64,000 nt of DNA. Source: Desulfovibrio sp. UCD-KL4C. Lineage in GTDB: Bacteria; Desulfobacterota; Desulfovibrionia; Desulfovibrionales; Desulfovibrionaceae. Made by a program: the position numbers and the translations under genes. Below the pieces are notes generated by a model. It saw only the letters and a program-made list of their open reading frames with translations, was not told the DNA's origin and did no database searches. The number at the start of each line of letters is the position of its first letter. Positions within the stretch are counted from its first letter, which is position 1. This document shows positions 26,088 to 36,900 of the stretch, one piece after another. Where the stretch lies: positions 558,001 through 622,000 of the forward strand of contig NZ_VCNC01000002.1 of the NCBI RefSeq assembly GCF_006210265.1, in the 5' to 3' direction.

Positions 26088-27231
26088 AAATCTTCTCGAT
26101 ATCTTCTTTTAGTAATGCAACAGGATTAGTGATCATGCACGCATCTTTTAATGCTAAACTAGCCAGTTTCGGTATATCTTCTTTTCGTAAATCAAAATCC
26201 TTAAGGCTACGTGTTATCCCAGCACTCTTTCTAAGTTTAACTATTTTTTCTACAAGAGCATCACATATCTGTTCGGAAGTTTTGCCTTCAACATCAACAG
26301 ACATGGCTTTTGCAATGTTAGTGTATCTCTCTACAGCAAAAGGGAAATTAACCTTGATCACATGAGGTAAGAGTATTGCATTACATTCACCATGAGGAAG
26401 ATCTAAATGACCGCCAAGGCTATGAGCCATGGCATGCACAGCTCCGAGTATAGCATTTGAAAAAGCAAGACCGGCTTCCATACTCCCAAGCATAACAGCA
26501 CCGCGCAGTTCAATATTTTTAGGATCCTTAATAACAGGTACAAGATTTTCACTAACTAATTTTATTGCATCAAGAGCAAAAAGGTCAGTCAGCGCAGAAT
26601 TTGCATTTGATACATATGCCTCAACAGCATGAGTCAAAGCATCCAAACCAGTTGCAGCGGTTAGCTGCAAATCCATTGTAGTAGTGAGTGTCGGATCAAC
26701 AAGAGCGGCATCCGGAACCATCGCTTTGCTGACAATACTGATCTTCACGTGGCGGACGGTATCGGTTATTATAGCAAACTGAGAAACATCGGCAGAACTG
26801 CCTGCGGTTGTAGGAATACAGATTAATGGAGGACCGGGTGAATGAACCATATCAACCCCTTCAAACGAAAGGATATGAGCATTATTAGTTGTTACTATAC
26901 CGATACCTTTGGCGCAATCCATTGAGCTTCCTCCTCCAACGGCAACAATGCAATCGCAATTGTTTTCTTTGTAGAACTCTGCCCCCTTCATAACTTCAAC
27001 ATCTTGCGGATTTTCAGAAACTTCACTGAAAATAAAGGTTTCAATATCAGATTTGTTTAGACTATTTTTTACTGCAGTAGTCCAACTACACTCCAACACA
27101 CCTGGGTCACTAACGATTAAAACTCTTCTGGCGCCAAAATTTTCAGCATATTGTCCGGCAAGTAATGCAGAGCCTGCACCATAAACCAGTTCGGGAGCCA
27201 CAAATTTACGCATTTCCAGAACTTCTTTCAT
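26071..27231 (-). CDS. Iron-type alcohol dehydrogenase, ErcA-like
   Basis: 386 residues, group III iron-dependent alcohol dehydrogenase fold. The NAD-binding GGGSSMD (about 99-105) and presumed metal ligands Asp197, His201, His266 and His280 are present with spacing like FucO, so catalysis is possible. The N-terminus RKFVAPELVYGAG and the motifs SADVSQFAIITD and LDLPHGECNA match the ErcA group, described as alcohol-dehydrogenase-like regulatory proteins next to PAS kinases. GGAGG precedes the ATG. It is coupled to the downstream kinase gene. Whether it is an enzyme, a sensor partner or both is open. Confidence 0.82.
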   Translation of the reverse strand: MKEVLEMRKFVAPELVYGAGSALLAGQYAENFGARRVLIVSDPGVLECSWTTAVKNSLNKSDIETFIFSEVSENPQDVEVMKGAEFYKENNCDCIVAVGGGSSMDCAKGIGIVTTNNAHILSFEGVDMVHSPGPPLICIPTTAGSSADVSQFAIITDTVRHVKISIVSKAMVPDAALVDPTLTTTMDLQLTAATGLDALTHAVEAYVSNANSALTDLFALDAIKLVSENLVPVIKDPKNIELRGAVMLGSMEAGLAFSNAILGAVHAMAHSLGGHLDLPHGECNAILLPHVIKVNFPFAVERYTNIAKAMSVDVEGKTSEQICDALVEKIVKLRKSAGITRSLKDFDLRKEDIPKLASLALKDACMITNPVALLKEDIEKIYEAAF

Positions 27232-27355
27232 TACTGCCTCCGTATGAGGTAAAACGAATTACATAATAATTATGCAACTCCGATATTTTAAAATATAACC
27301 CAATACTATCCACATTCTTCAACCATGAAAACAATTTTATTCTTTTATCAAAACG

Positions 27356-27385
27356 AAAAGCCCGTCAGGGACCTGACAGGCTTTT
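27356..27385 (-). terminator. Terminator of the DUF4301 gene
   Basis: A 14-bp inverted repeat with one mismatch (AAAAGCCCGTCAGG opposite CCTGACAGGCTTTT). On the minus strand GTTTT-type sequence follows. It separates the DUF4301 gene from the ercA-like gene. Confidence 0.7.
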
Positions 27386-27506
27386 CTCTTATAGATAGTA
27401 CAAATGTTTTCTTGGCTAAAATATCTACGAAACAGATATTGGCAATCGCAAGATCGGTCGTAGCCATAAACATTCGTACATAGGCCTTTCTGAAACAGAC
27501 TACTAA

Positions 27507-29066
27507 CTAAACTTGATGCTCATCCTTTAAAAGGTCGTTAACAGATTTTACAGGTGAAAAAGTACTAAGCGGAACCTCAACAAAAACAGTTAACCAATCT
27601 GCCATTGCTCCATTCCAAAGACCTGGCAATTCAAGCGCCTTAAGCGCACGGCCCTGCTCTGATTTATGAGAAATAAATCCTGTTTCAGGGTCAGTATAAT
27701 TCATTAGATCAAACTGTTTTCCGCGGTAATCACGCAAACCGCATACGATGTCTACAGGGTTAAAATGGGTAGAAGAGTTAAGGATATCAGACTGCTTAGG
27801 GTTATCCATATCAACTTGACTTTTTTCAACAATTTGCGGTGATATTATTCCGTCTGAACCAACCACCCAAAATGGACCTCCACCAGGTTCGCCCTGATTT
27901 TTCACCATACCGCAAATACGAATCGGTTTATTCAACATAGTTATCAACGTATCAGCTTTCGCGGCCAGATCCATTATGAAAAAAGTTTTCGGCAAGGTCA
28001 TATGCAAACGCGTTACAACAAAAAGAGAAGTTACGGCTAATTCAAATTCTGTGAGAGATTGTTTTTTGAGCATTTTAATACAATCAAAGACCTGACTCTG
28101 AAGCAGAATTAAAAGCCCGCCAAGCAGCTTTTTGTATTCAATAGTCTCAGTTTTAAGGCTGTCTGGAACTACATTGTCTATATTTTTTAAGAAAACAATA
28201 TCACCATTTAATTCATTCAAATTTACAAGCAACGCGCCATGACCAGCCGGCCTGAATAAAACCTTATTATCATCAGTCCTAAAAATTTCATTATTTAAAT
28301 CAACAGCAATGGTATCTGTCTTACGACTCTGCTCAGAATAAGAGACATCAAAGTCAAGTTCCGGAAATTTCTTCAAAAACGTGGCTACTTGTTTTTTAAC
28401 AGACTCATCTTTATCAGGAGCTATAGTGAAATGCAGGCGGACCTTCCCTTCTTCATCTTTTGCATACTCAATGGCTTCAATAATATGCTCTTCAAAGGGA
28501 GTGCGAGAGCCATCAGCATGAACATGAAACGGAATCAACCCTTTTGGAAACTGCGAATAGTTAAGCCCTTTTTCGGTAAGCAAATATTCTACAATTGTGC
28601 GAAAATCTTTTTGGGCAAAGCATTCATCTAAATCCTCACTGCCAAGTTTCATTGCTTTTTTAAGTTCACTATAAAAAGCAAATTTCGGGAGCGACTCCAT
28701 AAATGTACGAGCCATATTAAGTGAAGAGTCATCGCTCTCTATATCACCATCAAAATTCTTATGACCTGTTTTAAGAAAATCCAACAAGAACTTAAACATG
28801 CGTGTGGCTGCTCCGGATGCAGGAACAAATTTTGTTATGCGTCCAATATCAAGAGCATCATTAAATATACTAAGCAAACCGTTCCTATCTTCTTGAGGAA
28901 TAACTGAAATCCCATCTGCTATGGTGCAGGAGCGATGCAGTTTTGTTGGTTCAAATCCTTTTTTAAGGCGCATAAACTGATCAGCCAGCACCTTAGCCGA
29001 AACACTGTCACCAATAATATTCTGCAATTTGCTCTCCACTTCGCGGAAATCTTTTTCAGTTGACAT
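27507..29066 (-). CDS. DUF4301 family protein
   Basis: 519 residues. It matches the DUF4301 family seen in Bacteroidetes and Deltaproteobacteria, with the family stretch FVPASGAATRMFKFLL (about 79-94), a sugar-nucleotidyltransferase-like N-terminal signature, and the C-terminal GEPGGGPFWV motif. The SGAATRM segment resembles the phosphate-binding loop of nucleotidyltransferases, but activity is not known. GAGGAGA precedes the ATG. It stands alone, with a 331-bp spacer upstream and a terminator downstream. Confidence 0.75.
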   Translation of the reverse strand: MSTEKDFREVESKLQNIIGDSVSAKVLADQFMRLKKGFEPTKLHRSCTIADGISVIPQEDRNGLLSIFNDALDIGRITKFVPASGAATRMFKFLLDFLKTGHKNFDGDIESDDSSLNMARTFMESLPKFAFYSELKKAMKLGSEDLDECFAQKDFRTIVEYLLTEKGLNYSQFPKGLIPFHVHADGSRTPFEEHIIEAIEYAKDEEGKVRLHFTIAPDKDESVKKQVATFLKKFPELDFDVSYSEQSRKTDTIAVDLNNEIFRTDDNKVLFRPAGHGALLVNLNELNGDIVFLKNIDNVVPDSLKTETIEYKKLLGGLLILLQSQVFDCIKMLKKQSLTEFELAVTSLFVVTRLHMTLPKTFFIMDLAAKADTLITMLNKPIRICGMVKNQGEPGGGPFWVVGSDGIISPQIVEKSQVDMDNPKQSDILNSSTHFNPVDIVCGLRDYRGKQFDLMNYTDPETGFISHKSEQGRALKALELPGLWNGAMADWLTVFVEVPLSTFSPVKSVNDLLKDEHQV

Positions 29067-29397
29067 ATCCAGCTCTCCTCAATTTTTAAAAAGAAAAAGC
29101 ACTGTGCTTATGCAGGTTGACCGACCACTTAATAATTCAAATCATGTGATAAAGACGACTCTATCTTCCCATAACACACATTTTTGTTTGTGTTTAGATA
29201 AAAATGATAAATATGCAAAAAATAATAACTGGAATAAAAAAGCAGATACTAACTTTTAAATTTTATTACCTAATAACAACTCTATTTTTTTATTCGGAGG
29301 TTCATGTGTGGCAATTAGAAAAGCTATAACAGAAAGTTAATTTAGCAACAAAAATCAAAGATAACTTGGTAAAACTGAGCAATAAATTTATTTCCAC
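29067..29397. other. Intergenic spacer, AT-rich, no gene seen
   Basis: The 331 bp between the DUF4301 start and the LysR-type gene stop (both minus). It must hold the DUF4301 promoter. A short inverted repeat (AACACA...TGTGTT, about 29173-29194) is the only structure I see. A GGAGG-ATG near 29297 opens a frame of only four codons. Confidence 0.5.
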
Positions 29398-30291
29398 TCA
29401 GAAATTTAACTTGACCAAATTGAAAGTAGCCTGAACTGCATCACTAAAACTTTGAAGTAAGGGAGTAATAGAACACTCACGATGAGTAACCAACTTAAAT
29501 GTTCTTGAAAACTCCACATCATACACTGGTACGATAAAAAATTCTTTACGCCTAAGTTCGGAAGCAACCACCAAAGGTGAAAGACACGCTAAAGTTCCTT
29601 TATTATACAGCACAGATTTTATAGCATCATTATTACTGAATTCAAGAAAAATTTTAGGCGAAAGCCCCATACACATTAAGCTAGCCAAAAAAGTGTTCCG
29701 AGTTCCAGATCCTTCCTGACGAATAAGCCAGTTACCATCAGTTAGACTTGCGATTGGATATGGACCAGCTTCGGCAAAATCTCGATCAGAAGTTACAATC
29801 ACGAGACGTTCATCACTCAGAGGCATAACCTTTGTTTTAAGACTATGCACATCTCCCTCCACAAATCCCATATCCAGAGTTCCATCTTCAACGCGCTGCA
29901 CAATCTCTTTAGTACTTGCAGAATCAAAAGAAATACTCACAAGGCTATGTTTTTTTTTGAAATCGTACAAAATTTGAGGAAGAACATAGTCTGCCAATGT
30001 AGTGGAAGCTCCTAAACGTAAATCGCCTACCATAACATCCGAGACAACTATGGCGAGACTATCATTTAATTGCCTATACAAGGGGGACAAATTACTGGAC
30101 AGTAACCGCCCTTTTTCATTGAGCCTGACTCCTCTCCCCACACGATCAAAGAGAGAAACACCAAGTTCAGATTCAAATTCACGGATAGCACTAGAAACAC
30201 CCGCTTGCGAAATATACAACCGCGAAGCGACTTCCCGCATGTTTGGAGTGCGTGCCAATGCCAAAAATATTTCAATATATCTTAGAGTCAT
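29398..30291 (-). CDS. LysR-type transcription regulator of the yeiH-like gene
   Basis: 297 residues. N-terminal winged helix-turn-helix (about 1-60, with AREVASRLYISQAGVSSAIREFESELGVSLF-type pattern) and a LysR substrate-binding domain (about 90-290). It is divergent from the YeiH-type exporter gene across 112 bp, as yeiE is from yeiH in enterobacteria, where YeiE responds to sulfite. It probably controls the exporter from the shared intergenic region. The ligand is inferred only. Confidence 0.85.
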   Translation of the reverse strand: MTLRYIEIFLALARTPNMREVASRLYISQAGVSSAIREFESELGVSLFDRVGRGVRLNEKGRLLSSNLSPLYRQLNDSLAIVVSDVMVGDLRLGASTTLADYVLPQILYDFKKKHSLVSISFDSASTKEIVQRVEDGTLDMGFVEGDVHSLKTKVMPLSDERLVIVTSDRDFAEAGPYPIASLTDGNWLIRQEGSGTRNTFLASLMCMGLSPKIFLEFSNNDAIKSVLYNKGTLACLSPLVVASELRRKEFFIVPVYDVEFSRTFKLVTHRECSITPLLQSFSDAVQATFNLVKLNF

Positions 30292-30403
30292 GAGTTGATT
30301 GATAAATTTTACTTATTAAAACCACAAGACATTTCCGTTTGTATGAAAAATCACCAGTGCTTATAGGCTTCTTCATCACACTTAAACATGACAGGAGAAG
30401 TCA

Positions 30404-31465
30404 ATGACTATAAAAACTATTCAATTAAATGATGATGCATTTAAACTTGCCAGCGGGATTCTTTTTGTTTCACTCTTTGCCTCTGCCGCATTACAAGTCT
30501 CAAACTGGAGCATGTTTGCAACACTTAGGGTAAGTCCTCTCATAATCGGGATTATGATGGGGATAGGATATGGAAATACCCTACGGCATCATCTACCACA
30601 ACAATGGGTACCAGGAATTATATTTTCTTCCAGCAACTTGCTACGCCTAGCCGTCATTATGTACGGCTTCAGGCTGACAATTCAAGATATTGCGTCAGTA
30701 GGTATGACCGGCATTCTGACAGACGTGATCATAGTCAGCATAACTTTTGTGGGTGGAACAATAATCGGTATAAAAGTATTAGGTTTACCAAGAAGACTAG
30801 CTATATTAACCGCAGTAGGTAGTTCTATATGCGGTGCAGCTGCAATACTTGGAACCGAACCAGTAGTTCGCGCAAAACCATATGAAAGCAGTATTGCTGT
30901 AGGCACAGTAGTTATATTCGGCACCATCTCAATGTTTTTATATCCCCTATTATTCAAAAGTGGTTTTTTGAATCTATCACAGCAAACTTATGGTTTATGG
31001 GTTGGCTCTACTATGCATGAAGTAGCACATGCAGTTGCAGCGGGGAATGCAGTTTCACCAGAAGCTGGTAACATTGCTGTTATCGTTAAAATGCTGCGTG
31101 TAATACTTATAGCCCCACTTTTAGTTGGCGTAGGCCTTTGGATAACCAAATTCCCAGATCCCAAAGAAACTGAAACTGAAGACAATAATTGCCATAAAAA
31201 AACTTTTCCTTGGTTTGCTATATTATTCATAGTCTGCGTAGGCATCAATTCATTAAAAATAATCCCAAGTAACATTGTCAGTATCATAAATTCACTGGAT
31301 ATTTTCTTCCTGACTATGGCCATGTGCGCTCTAGGCATGGAAACCAGTATAGAAAAAGCAAAAGTTGTTGGCCCAAAACCATTTATTCTAGCTGGAATTC
31401 TCGCCATATGGCTTATGACTGGAGGATATTGGATAGCGAAGGTTATGACTGCTATCAATCTTTAA
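30404..31465 (+). CDS. YeiH/UPF0324 family membrane protein, putative sulfur-oxyanion exporter
   Basis: 353 residues with about ten membrane segments. The family signatures GSSICGAAAILGTEPVVRA (split site around 145-165) and STMHEVAHAVAAG are clear. YeiH-family proteins are annotated as putative sulfate exporters, on thin evidence; the YeiE link points to sulfite. In a sulfate reducer, export of sulfite or a related anion would be plausible. AGGAGAAG precedes the ATG. A strong terminator follows. Confidence 0.85.
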   Translation: MTIKTIQLNDDAFKLASGILFVSLFASAALQVSNWSMFATLRVSPLIIGIMMGIGYGNTLRHHLPQQWVPGIIFSSSNLLRLAVIMYGFRLTIQDIASVGMTGILTDVIIVSITFVGGTIIGIKVLGLPRRLAILTAVGSSICGAAAILGTEPVVRAKPYESSIAVGTVVIFGTISMFLYPLLFKSGFLNLSQQTYGLWVGSTMHEVAHAVAAGNAVSPEAGNIAVIVKMLRVILIAPLLVGVGLWITKFPDPKETETEDNNCHKKTFPWFAILFIVCVGINSLKIIPSNIVSIINSLDIFFLTMAMCALGMETSIEKAKVVGPKPFILAGILAIWLMTGGYWIAKVMTAINL

Positions 31466-31500
31466 CTCTTACTTAACTCAGATTAAAGTTACCACAGCAA

Positions 31501-31534
31501 AAAAGGCTTACATCTAAGAAGATGTAAGCCTTTT
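31501..31534. terminator. Bidirectional terminator between the yeiH-like gene and the hybrid kinase
   Basis: A perfect 14-bp stem (AAAAGGCTTACATC with its complement), a 6-nt loop and T-rich flanks on both strands. It separates converging genes. Confidence 0.9.
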
Positions 31535-31568
31535 AATTTTTAATAAGATATTTAATAATCACGAAAGC

Positions 31569-33929
31569 TCAACAAACCTGAGACAATTTCCTTCCGGCTT
31601 TACTCAGACCTGCTTTCAGCTCAACGATTTCCACAGGCTTTGACAAATAATCATCCATACTGGATCCTAAAAAAATATCTTTGTCTCCTGCCATAGCATA
31701 AGCAGTCATGGCGATAATATAGACATCTCTGTTTTCTTCTCCGGCCTGTCCCTGACGAATAGCCTTAGTTGCTTCTATGCCGTCCATTACCGGCATCTGA
31801 ATATCCATAAAGACTACATCGAAACTTTCAGCCTGTAAGGCCTCAATGGCTTGTAAACCGTTCTCCACAGAAACAACATCACAACCAAGATTCTCCATCT
31901 GCTTTTGCGCAGCGAGGCGACTTATAAATTCATCTTCTACCAATAGGATGCGCATTAGATCTTGTTTAATACCATCATTCTGCGGCTCTACTTGAGAAAA
32001 AGTGAACTCCTGATTTACCACACCAAACTGAATAGTAAAATATACAGTTGTTCCCTTCCCTTCCTCACTAGATAGGGAAATTCCCCCTCCCATCATATTA
32101 ACAAGACGCTTGCAAATCGAAAGCCCTAGCCCAGCTCCCTGATGTTTGCGAGTATATCCTTCGCAAGCCTGCGAAAAAGGCACAAAAAGATCCTTTATTT
32201 TATCTTCCGGTATTCCAATACCTGTATCGCGTACAGAAAACAAAACCTTAAGCATATTTTCTTTTGAAATAGGAAGCTTGTATGCATCTATGGTTATTTT
32301 TCCTTGCGTGGTAAATTTAAGAGAATTTCCCAACAAATTAGTAAATACCTGTTGCAGACGAACAGCATCACCCATGACATAAGGCGGAACATTCGGGGCA
32401 ATGTTTAAAATCAGTTCTACTCCGCTCTGACTGGCTACAGCGCAATACATATCCTTTAGCTGATGTAAAACACTAATGAGTTCAAATGGTTCATAGCTAA
32501 TGTTCATTTTACCTGCTTCAACCCTGGAGAGATCCAGTATATCAGAAAGAAGGCTTGTGAGTCGTCTGGACGATTGAATAGCCATTTTTACGAATCTAAT
32601 CTGCTCATCCTGCAGATCACTGCTTTGCAGCAATTGCATCATCCCCATAATGCCATTCAGAGGAGTTCTGATTTCATGGCTCATATTGGCCAGAAACTCA
32701 GATTTACTGCGATTCGCCTTCTCTGCAGCCTCTTTGGCTTTAATTATGGCTTTTTCCGACTCACGCACTTTAGTTATATCATGAAAAACACAATGAACCT
32801 CCTGAAAAGTTCTGGAGGTTGAAGCGGACACACGAGCATTAAAAGATACCAGAATTTCTTCCGAGTTCTTTTTTCTCATTCGCAGTTCAATACCTTTCAA
32901 CTCGCCTACGGTATTGACCTTGGAAAATTGTTTTGTAAAATCATCTCGGCAATCAGGATGTAAAATATTCGCAAAAGGTTTGCCTATAACATCTTTAGCC
33001 GTATATCCGAGGGTTTCTGTGAAACGCGCATTCACATCAAGAAATTCACCAAAACCGTTTAAAGATTGATATGCAACAGGAGCATCAGTATAGAGAAGAC
33101 GGAAACGCTTTTCACTTTCTTTGATGACATGCTCAGCCATTTTTTGTTGTGTTATATCGCGAATGATAACCAAAATAACCTTGCTTTCACTTAGCTCCAC
33201 CAAACGGCTACGAATTTCAATTGGAATAATGGTTCGATCGAAAACAACAAACTCGGATGAGATATTCACCTCGCCAGTGGTGGCAATACTGCTAAGAAGC
33301 AATTCTGCATCAGATTTATTCAATATCTCTCGCAAGTTTCTGCCTAAAAGCACATTAGGACTATATCCAAGAATAATGTGAGCCTCAGGATTGGCTTCTA
33401 AGATATCTCCATCCGTATCAAGAATAAAAATTGCGTCATTAGCACTATCAAAAAGCGTCTTATGTTGTAGGTCTATGGCCTTAAGTTTTTGCCCTGTCAC
33501 TTCTACTTTAGTGGATAACTCGTCTCGCTCACTACGCAACCCGTATTCTTTATAATGAACCTTTAAGGCCACTTTAACCTTGGCGACTAGTTCACTGGAG
33601 TCAATAGGACGGGATATAAAGTCCAACGCACCGGCTTTTAACCCCTGCACACGCATAGAGGGAGTAGATTGGTGGGCTGTAATAAGCAGCACTGGAATAT
33701 CCTTGTATTCCGGCTTCTCCTTAATATTTCTGCATAACTCAATTCCATTTTTACTCGGCATCTGAACATCGCAGAGAACAACCCCAACATCCTGACTAAT
33801 CTTCTGCATTCCCTCCTGTGCTCCCAATGCAGTGATAACCGGAATAGTTGGAAGAAATTCATTAAGCATTTCCTCCATGACAAATAAATTCTCTCTCTGG
33901 TCGTCGATAACAAGAATTGATTTCTGCAT
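31569..33929 (-). CDS. Hybrid histidine kinase REC-PAS-PAS-HisKA-HATPase-REC
   Basis: 786 residues, no membrane segment. Domain order: receiver 1 (about 3-125, Asp54; the usual KP lysine is Arg107 in SRPID), PAS (about 155-268), PAS (about 272-390), HisKA with His418 (MSHEIRTPLNG), HATPase_c (about 520-635, with DTGIGIP and GAGLGLSICK), and receiver 2 (about 658-775, Asp709). The N-terminal receiver marks it as a kinase fed by another kinase. The gene begins 17 bp after the stop of the larger hybrid kinase, so the pair is likely one phosphorelay unit. No DNA-binding output gene is adjacent. Confidence 0.88.
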   Translation of the reverse strand: MQKSILVIDDQRENLFVMEEMLNEFLPTIPVITALGAQEGMQKISQDVGVVLCDVQMPSKNGIELCRNIKEKPEYKDIPVLLITAHQSTPSMRVQGLKAGALDFISRPIDSSELVAKVKVALKVHYKEYGLRSERDELSTKVEVTGQKLKAIDLQHKTLFDSANDAIFILDTDGDILEANPEAHIILGYSPNVLLGRNLREILNKSDAELLLSSIATTGEVNISSEFVVFDRTIIPIEIRSRLVELSESKVILVIIRDITQQKMAEHVIKESEKRFRLLYTDAPVAYQSLNGFGEFLDVNARFTETLGYTAKDVIGKPFANILHPDCRDDFTKQFSKVNTVGELKGIELRMRKKNSEEILVSFNARVSASTSRTFQEVHCVFHDITKVRESEKAIIKAKEAAEKANRSKSEFLANMSHEIRTPLNGIMGMMQLLQSSDLQDEQIRFVKMAIQSSRRLTSLLSDILDLSRVEAGKMNISYEPFELISVLHQLKDMYCAVASQSGVELILNIAPNVPPYVMGDAVRLQQVFTNLLGNSLKFTTQGKITIDAYKLPISKENMLKVLFSVRDTGIGIPEDKIKDLFVPFSQACEGYTRKHQGAGLGLSICKRLVNMMGGGISLSSEEGKGTTVYFTIQFGVVNQEFTFSQVEPQNDGIKQDLMRILLVEDEFISRLAAQKQMENLGCDVVSVENGLQAIEALQAESFDVVFMDIQMPVMDGIEATKAIRQGQAGEENRDVYIIAMTAYAMAGDKDIFLGSSMDDYLSKPVEIVELKAGLSKAGRKLSQVC

Positions 33930-33946
33930 TATTTATTCCCTCAAAA

Positions 33947-36900
33947 CTATGACATTAACCACTTAAAAAGAACTCCCCGCAAGATTTTGACATCATAAGG
34001 CTTGGTTAACAATCCGTTACAACCTGCATTCATAATCTCTTCCCTATCCCCCTTCATGGCTCTAGCTGTAACAGCGACAACAGGTATATGTGCCAATTCT
34101 GGAGTTTCTCTAATAACAGCAGTCACTTCCAAACCAGTCATACCAGGCAGTTGAATATCCATCAGCACAAGATCCGGGATGAGTTTTCGAATTTTTTCCA
34201 ATCCGCTCTCACCGTCATAAGCAATATGCAGTTCCCCCTGAAAATCATCTAAAATAGCTTTAAGGGTCACAACATTATCCTTATTATCCTCAACAACTAC
34301 TACAACCTTATCTTTTCCAAACGGTTCCTCGAACCCAGCTTTAATAACTTCTGCTTCCTGAATATTTTGATCAGTCAAGCTTATGCAAGTATACTGATTT
34401 CCATCTTTAACGGATTGAAGGATAAGTTCTTTAAGCAATTCTCTGTTCAAAGGTTCTTTACGTGTGAATTGCAGAACATTTTTCATATTAAGAATAGCCC
34501 GTTCTTTGTCTGACAACTCATTGCCTGTGAGAATTATGAATGGGATCTTTTCCGTTTCAGGTTTAGACCGAATAGCATCAAAGACATAAAATACATTGAA
34601 GCTGGAAATCATGAAATCCAGTATGATAAGATCAGGTCCAGACTGCCGCGCCAACTGTACAGCCTCTTCAGCACCCGAGGCATGGCTTGTGCTAAATCCT
34701 AATTCCTTTAAAAGAAGTTCCATTTGAATAGTTGCAATATCATTATCCTCAACAATCAGTACATGAGCGTCACCATTGCTTTGCCGCTCCGGCAGTTCTG
34801 CTTTATGCAAAATGATATTTTTTAGCCCTTCCTCAAGTTTTTGGAGCAAAGTTTTGACATCAAGATCACCTTTTTGCACGACATTCCTGCTTCGTTCCAA
34901 AAGTTTTTGGTGTTCATCACGGCTAAGGTCTTTAGCTGTAACAACAATCACAGGCAGATAATTAAGCTGGGGAAGCTTGTTAATTTCTTCCAACACCTGA
35001 AAACCGTCCATTTCCGGCATCATCAAATCTAAAGTCATTGCATCCGGAAGCATACTTATAGCTTTGTCCAAACCAACTTGTCCGCTGTCCGCCTCTATCG
35101 TTTCATAACCGGAATCCTGCAAAATATCAGAAACTACCATTCGATCACTTTCACTGTCATCAACAATCAGAATACGTTGCAATGACTTCTGTTTCTTAAG
35201 TTTATTAAACTCTCCCAAAAGTTGTTCCCTATCGATAGGTTTAGTCAAATGGCTGCTGGCTCCAAGAACATATCCAGTCGTTGAATCATCACTTATCGAA
35301 ACAATAACAACTGGGATATGCATTGTAGACGGATTGCTTTTAAGTTGATTCAATGTTTCCCATCCGTCCATCCCGGGCATAAAAATATCCATAGTGATAC
35401 CTACCAGTGAATGACTAGTGGCAATCTCCACTGCAAGCTCACCGTTATCTGCTTCAAGTACGCCGTACCCGGCTTTTACAAGATGCCCCATGATGATTTC
35501 CCGTGATTTGGGATCGTCATCAACTACCAAGACAGTATCCGAAGTAGGTTCAGAAATTTTGCCGAAATCTTTTGCAGAGTAATCTTTCTTTTGATCATAA
35601 TGGATCAGCTTAAGGGGTAGGCGCAGGGTAAAAGAACTACCACTGCCAAGTATAGAAACTACTTCCAGATCTCCCTCAAGCAAGTTGGCTAATTTTTTAC
35701 ATATAGCCAGCCCAAGACCAGTTCCATCATGTTTGCGAGAGGTTGACCCGTCCACCTGCCTGAATTCGTCAAAAATATCTTCAATATCGTCTGCGGCTAT
35801 ACCAATTCCTGCATCCTTAACACTCAGGACAAGCTCTCCATGCTCACTGATCAGCTCAACTTCTATCGTACCTCTATCTGAAAACTTGACTGCGTTGGAT
35901 AAAAGGTTCAGCAAAATTTGCCGTATCTTGTCTCTGTCCGAGAACATATCATCGTAATAGTCGACTTTAGAGACAAACGATAAAGATTTATCCTCCAGTA
36001 GAGGCCGTATTGTTGTAGCAACCTCTTCCAACAACTCAGCCGGAATAAAGCTGACTGGGAAAATATCCATACGTCCAGCTTCAATCTTTGATAGATCCAG
36101 AATATCATTAATCAATGAGAGCAAATGTTTTCCATTTCTCTCAATAACATTTAAATATTCAGCTTCTTTTTTTTCATCCTTGCCAGTCCCCTTAATCTGC
36201 ATAAGTTGCGAAAGAGCCAAAATACTATTCAGCGGAGTACGCAGCTCATGACTCATATTGGAAAGAAATTCTGATTTAAGGCGGTCAGCTTCTTCTATCT
36301 GAATTTGTTTCACTTCCAGTTCATTTTTCTGGGAATTTAAAAGATTAGTCTGTAACCTCAATTCTTCTGAACGGATGCGAAGCTCCTCATTGCGTAATTC
36401 TATTTCTTCCTTGGCCTTGCGTGCAACCTCACTGGTCTTGGCAAGCTCGGCATTCTGAGCACTAGTTTCAGCATAAAGAGCGTCGATTTGATCACGCTGA
36501 AGTATGCTTTTCAAAGAGGTGGCAATGCTATGACAAGCAGTTTTCATAAAGACCTGTTCAATTTGCCCTAATTCATGAAATAAGGTGATCTCGATAAGGC
36601 CAAGAAGTTTCTCTCCAACAAGCAATGGAGAAACAAAAATTGTATTGGGAACTATAGAGAGTGTTCCAGACTGAATCAGCGCTTCATCCTTGCTAACAAC
36701 TGTTAATATTTTAGGAATACGCTCTTTGGCTACTTGTCCGATAATCCCCTCGCCATTCGCAAATTTATTAGTAAAAGACTCGCCTTCTACCATAGCATAA
36801 GAAGCCAACAAAGAACTGCTTTTTTCTTTTTCATCATGAATAAAGAAAGCTCCTGTTGTGGCCTGCATATGGCTGGCAAGAAATTTTAAAACAGATTCTG

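Noticed and set aside
29297-29330. GGAGG followed by ATG
   Set aside because: The frame stops after four codons; no evidence for a leader peptide.
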